From the NCBI GenBank assembly GCA_030609325.1, contig JAUWCL010000007.1:1-64000 (forward strand): a DNA stretch of 64,000 bases, read 5' to 3'. This document shows positions 60,598-64,000 of the stretch, one piece after another. Made by a program: the position numbers and the translations under genes. Numbering within the stretch: position 1 is the stretch's first letter; each line of letters opens with the position of its first letter. Below the pieces are notes generated by a model that saw only the letters and a list, made by a program, of their open reading frames with translations, searched no databases and was not told the DNA's origin. This DNA is from Candidatus Krumholzibacteriota bacterium. Its GTDB lineage: Bacteria; Krumholzibacteriota; Krumholzibacteriia; Krumholzibacteriales; Krumholzibacteriaceae.

Positions 60598-61642
60598 GGC
60601 AGTCATGATCGTTGCCGTCGCGGCGGCCTTTCCGGCAATGTCGCCGGCCGATGCAGGCGGCGCCGGCCTGAGGACCATCCGCGGCATGTTCAACCGCAAG
60701 GAGTACAGAAAGGCCGAGAAGAACCTGCGGGAAGAGCTTCCAGGTATGAGGGGAAGGACCCGGGACCAGGCGAGGCTGATGCTGGCTGATCTGAGAACAG
60801 ATTCCCGCGGGGCGAGCCTCATACTCGAGGAGGTCATCAACACCGGCGATGACAGGGAGGCCCTGAGAGCACGCGTCGAACTAGCCAAACTCAACTACGC
60901 AACAGGAGAATATCATCAGACCATCAGGCTGCTCGAAGGCATACGTGCCGAGGGAAGGGGGGGCGTCAAATACGAGGCCGTCTATTTCAGAGGGCTGGCA
61001 AGGAAGCAGCTCGGCGATCTCGACGGCGCCAGAAGAGATTTCGAGAGTATCGACAGGGGCGACTACCTCCACTGGAGTTATATTGCCCTCGCCGAGATAG
61101 ACATCCGCTATGGCAGGATCAGCGAGGCGGTCGACAGGTACGAGACCATCGCAGCCGGTCTCTCCAGCCCTGTTGCGGGTTTCCGGCTGGGCGAGTGTTA
61201 CGAGATGACCGGGGAAAGAGAAAAAGCACTTCAGACATACAGGAACGTAGCGAGGAATTTTCCCGGGTCGCCTGAGGCACCGAAAGCCAGGGAAAAGATC
61301 AAGATGATCCATTCCGCGCTGAAACGGACCGGATCTGAAACAAGCATGGAGGGAGGTGAAGAGGGGGAGACTCCTTCCGCGGGGACGGCACCTGAGACAG
61401 ACGGATCTCCGGGGTACACGCTTCAGTTCGGGGCTTTCAGCGAGAGGGAAAACGCCCATGCGTTCATCTCCGATCTCGGCTCGATAATAGACGATCTGCA
61501 CATTGAGGTAGCCGAAAGCGGAGGCAGCATATGGTACCGCGTACGCGCAGGCAGATACGCTACCCGTGAGGAAGCCGAAGAGGCGGCCCTCAAGGCCATG
61601 GAACGTACCGGCTATTCAAGCAAGGTCCTCCCTGTCGAATAG
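60581..61642 (+). CDS. Periplasmic TPR protein with C-terminal SPOR domain
   Basis: 353 aa from ATG 60581, which overlaps lapB by 17 bases. A signal peptide spans residues 1-25 (AVMIVAVAAAFPAMSPADA). TPR-like helices fill about 30-235 (AVYFRGLARKQLGDLDGARR, ALQTYRNVARNFPGSPEA). A Gly/Glu-rich linker leads to a SPOR domain (about 272-353: YTLQFGAFSERENAHAF, WYRVRAGRYATREEAEEA), which binds denuded glycan at division sites. A CpoB- or YbgF-like envelope-assembly role is possible but unproven. The longer in-frame frame upstream lies within lapB and is not used. Confidence 0.8.
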   Translation: MKPLSKAVMIVAVAAAFPAMSPADAGGAGLRTIRGMFNRKEYRKAEKNLREELPGMRGRTRDQARLMLADLRTDSRGASLILEEVINTGDDREALRARVELAKLNYATGEYHQTIRLLEGIRAEGRGGVKYEAVYFRGLARKQLGDLDGARRDFESIDRGDYLHWSYIALAEIDIRYGRISEAVDRYETIAAGLSSPVAGFRLGECYEMTGEREKALQTYRNVARNFPGSPEAPKAREKIKMIHSALKRTGSETSMEGGEEGETPSAGTAPETDGSPGYTLQFGAFSERENAHAFISDLGSIIDDLHIEVAESGGSIWYRVRAGRYATREEAEEAALKAMERTGYSSKVLPVE

Positions 61643-64000
61643 ATGTCCTCGTCCAGGCTCTCACCTCTCATGTCCCAGTACCGGGAGATCAAGGATCGTT
61701 ACAGCGATGGTATCCTCTTCTTTCAGGTCGGGGATTTCTACGAGACATTCTACGACGACGCGCGCGAGGTCTCGCGTATTCTCAACATCGCCCTTACATC
61801 ACGGGACAAGAAGAATCCCATTCCTCTGGCGGGAGTCCCGGTTCATGCCGCCGATGCGTATATCAGCCGTCTTCTCAAGGCAGGAAAGAAGGTCGTTGTC
61901 TGCGACCAGATCGAAAAACCCGTAGAGGGGAAAAAGGTCGTCAGCAGACAGGTCACTGACGTAATCACTCCCGGGACATCTCTATCGCCGGCCATGCTTC
62001 CCGACAACGAGAACAACTTTATCCTTTCCGTCAAGTCGGAGGGTGCCGGGGTCGGCTTCGCGTTCATGGATCTTTCCACTGGGGAGTTCAGAGCAGGCGA
62101 GGACGAGACGGGATCTGTCGAAAGCATTATCGCCGGCATTCCGGTCCGGGAAGCGATCGTCCCGGAAGGCTCGAACGGATCGGCGGAGTTCACGCGCGGA
62201 CTCTTTCCGGGCTGCCCGATCGACACTCCGCCCTCCTTCGAATTCAGCGAGGGAGAGGCGCGGCGAATGCTCACCGGTCACTTCGGCGTCCCGGAACTTA
62301 CCTGTTTCGGCCTCGAAGAGGAACCACTGGCCCTGTCGGCGGCCGGGGCCCTCCTTGCATACGTAAAGCAGCTCCGCAGAAGCGGTCTGGAACATGTGAC
62401 GGCCATCAGGCGAATCGTCTCGAGTGACACACTGTTTCTAGACCAGGAGACTCTGAGAAACCTCGAGATATTCGAACCGCTTCGCGGCAATACCGACGAG
62501 ACGACACTGGTTCACAACATAGACAGGACAAGGACGGCCGCCGGCGGCAGGGAACTGCGCGAATGGCTGATGAGGCCCTCGAGGGACGCACGCCTCATCG
62601 AGGAACGGCTCGACTCCATCGAGGCTTTTACGGGCAATAAATCCATCCTCAGACGCCTGCGGGACGTACTCGAGGGAATGCCCGACATCGAGCGGATCCT
62701 CTCCAGGATAGCCACCGGCAAGGCAGGCCCGCGGGAGCTACTCTCCCTCACGTCCGCGCTCGAAAGGATTCCCGCCGTTGCCGGCATCTGTGCGGAGATC
62801 AAGGCAGATGCTATACGGAAAGCCGTATCGGACATGAGCACTCCCGTCGAGGCGAACGGACTCGTCGAGAAGAGCATCGTGCCGGACTGCCCCTCCCATA
62901 TGAGGGACGGCGGATTCATCCGCCGCGGTTTCAATCCGGAGCTGGACAAGCTGATCGACGATTCGGAGGGGGGCAAGAGCTGGATTGCCTCCCTTCAGAA
63001 AACGGAACGGGAACGGACTGGAATACCTACCCTCAAGGTCGGCTTCAACAAGATCTTCGGCTACTACATCGAGGTGTCGAAGATCCACCAGGACAAGGTA
63101 CCGGATGATTACATCGGCAAACAGACACTGGTGAACTCGCAACGGTACATAACCGGGGATCTCAAGGAAAGGGAAAGCAGTATCCTCACGGCCGAATCGC
63201 ACAGGGTCGAGATGGAACGCGAGATATTCGCCGGAATATGTGCGGATATCGCGGCCGAGAGTGCCGGCATGAGAAAGATCGCTGCGGCGATCTCCCGTGT
63301 CGACACCCTCTCGTCCCTGGCAGACCTTGCGCTGGATAGAGATTACTGCAGGCCGGAGATGAACGATTCGCTCGATCTCGTCATCACGGCAGGCAGGCAT
63401 CCCGTTGTCGAGAACCTTTCCGGAACGAACTTCATTCCTAACGATCTCGTTCTCAGGCCTGACGAGAGACAACTGCTCATCATCACCGGTCCCAACATGG
63501 GGGGCAAGTCGACTTATATCAGGCAGGCGGCCCTGATTTCGATTATGGCGCACATGGGCAGCTTCGTTCCGGCATCAAGGGTGGAGATAGGGATAATGGA
63601 CCGGATATTCACTAGAGTCGGTTCAAGCGACAACCTCGCGAGAGGGAAGAGCACCTTTCTCGTCGAGATGGCCGAGACGGCGAGAATCCTCCACGGCTGC
63701 AGCTCGAGAAGCCTCGTACTGCTCGACGAGATCGGCCGGGGTACAAGTACGCTCGACGGCCTGAGCATCGCATGGGCCGTCACCGAATATCTCGTCGAAG
63801 ATGAAGGCAGGAGGCCAAAGACACTCTTCGCCACGCATTACCACGAGCTGACCGATCTGGCCGCGAGGTTCGGCCAGATCCACAACGTAAGGATCGCTGT
63901 AAAGGAATGGGGCGATTCGATAGTATTCCTCTATCATATCGAGGAGGGAAAGAGCGACAGGAGCTACGGTATTCACGTAGCGCAGCTTGCCGGACTTCCG
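61643..64000 (+). CDS. mutS: DNA mismatch repair protein MutS (3' end outside window)
   Basis: The frame runs from ATG 61643, directly after the preceding stop, and is open to the window end: 786 residues are visible out of about 860-900. MSQYREIKDRYSDGILFFQVGDFYE (shown here only as the segments SQYREIKDRY and LFFQVGDFYE) includes the mismatch-contacting Phe-x-Glu motif. The connector, lever/clamp (TLVNSQRYITGDLKERES) and ATPase (P-loop GPNMGGKSTY, DEIGRGTST, ATHYHELTDL) follow. It recognises mispairs and small loops. Translation is probably coupled to the TPR-SPOR gene. MutL is not in the window. Confidence 0.96.
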   Translation, partial: MSSSRLSPLMSQYREIKDRYSDGILFFQVGDFYETFYDDAREVSRILNIALTSRDKKNPIPLAGVPVHAADAYISRLLKAGKKVVVCDQIEKPVEGKKVVSRQVTDVITPGTSLSPAMLPDNENNFILSVKSEGAGVGFAFMDLSTGEFRAGEDETGSVESIIAGIPVREAIVPEGSNGSAEFTRGLFPGCPIDTPPSFEFSEGEARRMLTGHFGVPELTCFGLEEEPLALSAAGALLAYVKQLRRSGLEHVTAIRRIVSSDTLFLDQETLRNLEIFEPLRGNTDETTLVHNIDRTRTAAGGRELREWLMRPSRDARLIEERLDSIEAFTGNKSILRRLRDVLEGMPDIERILSRIATGKAGPRELLSLTSALERIPAVAGICAEIKADAIRKAVSDMSTPVEANGLVEKSIVPDCPSHMRDGGFIRRGFNPELDKLIDDSEGGKSWIASLQKTERERTGIPTLKVGFNKIFGYYIEVSKIHQDKVPDDYIGKQTLVNSQRYITGDLKERESSILTAESHRVEMEREIFAGICADIAAESAGMRKIAAAISRVDTLSSLADLALDRDYCRPEMNDSLDLVITAGRHPVVENLSGTNFIPNDLVLRPDERQLLIITGPNMGGKSTYIRQAALISIMAHMGSFVPASRVEIGIMDRIFTRVGSSDNLARGKSTFLVEMAETARILHGCSSRSLVLLDEIGRGTSTLDGLSIAWAVTEYLVEDEGRRPKTLFATHYHELTDLAARFGQIHNVRIAVKEWGDSIVFLYHIEEGKSDRSYGIHVAQLAGLP

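Noticed and set aside
1..64000. CRISPR arrays, insertion sequences, prophage genes or rRNA
   Set aside because: No regularly spaced repeats, transposase motifs, phage structural genes or rRNA signatures were seen on either strand. The two tyrosine recombinases fit XerC and XerD by motifs and gene neighbours.

Overview
This 64 kb window is a gene-dense, fairly GC-rich bacterial chromosome segment. It looks like a member of the FCB superphylum (Fibrobacteres-Chlorobi-Bacteroidetes and relatives), probably an uncultured lineage near Krumholzibacteriota, Latescibacterota or Zixibacteria; the exact phylum is inference. The pointers are a PorV/PorQ-type outer-membrane protein, the alternative two-domain GlmU seen in Bacteroidetes, SecA with the Bacteroidetes-type insertion, a lipoprotein beginning C-x-x-x-P-P-E-G-G-P-K-D, and a 31-residue AURKAIP1/COX24 protein. 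The cell envelope is Gram-negative in type: lipoproteins, MltD, LapA/LapB and PorV are all present.

Layout. Bases 1-420 are visibly A+T-rich and carry the 3' end of an Mrr-like restriction gene. This stretch abuts the 3' end of tRNA-Leu(CAA) and is probably the edge of an integrated island. tRNA-Ala(GGC) follows. From 0.8 to 4.5 kb lie an alternative GlmU, a methyltetrahydrofolate methyltransferase, a structured 510-base gap, an HU/IHF gene, COX24 and a PilZ protein. From 4.7 to 10.9 kb is a signalling block: a receiver-kinase, an NtrC-type regulator, a second sigma-54 activator with a degenerate receiver, and PorV/PorQ. Next come two tandem ADP-glucose pyrophosphorylase-like genes, the first with eroded active-site motifs, then MltD, a diguanylate cyclase and a short ComEC.

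From 18.3 to 23.1 kb is a purine operon, purN-purC-purH-guaA, with a strong promoter and a leader of mutually exclusive hairpins. A Slt-like transglycosylase follows, then a TPR / J-domain-TPR / membrane beta-propeller trio, and secA with an unusual cysteine-rich insertion. From 32.3 to 39.3 kb is the conserved smg-topA-trmFO-xerC-hslV-hslU block, followed by argF, an Ig-like lipoprotein and dapF. A reverse-strand homocysteine methyltransferase/methylenetetrahydrofolate reductase fusion separates these from proS, with rpsT reversed beyond it, and then uvrC-xerD. The last part, 48.8-64 kb, is scpA-scpB-rluB-hisC-(cmk-plsC fusion)-ispH-rpsA, a clear terminator, then mtaB-miaB-lapA-lapB-(TPR-SPOR)-mutS, with mutS cut by the window end.

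Most genes are housekeeping genes in tight operons, with many ATGA-type overlaps that suggest translational coupling. The more unusual points are the island boundary at tRNA-Leu, the purine leader RNA, the structured non-coding region before HU, the active/degenerate GlgC pair, the SecA cysteine cluster, the Cmk-PlsC fusion, and the uncharacterised TPR/J-domain/propeller trio. I saw no CRISPR array, insertion sequence or replication origin.
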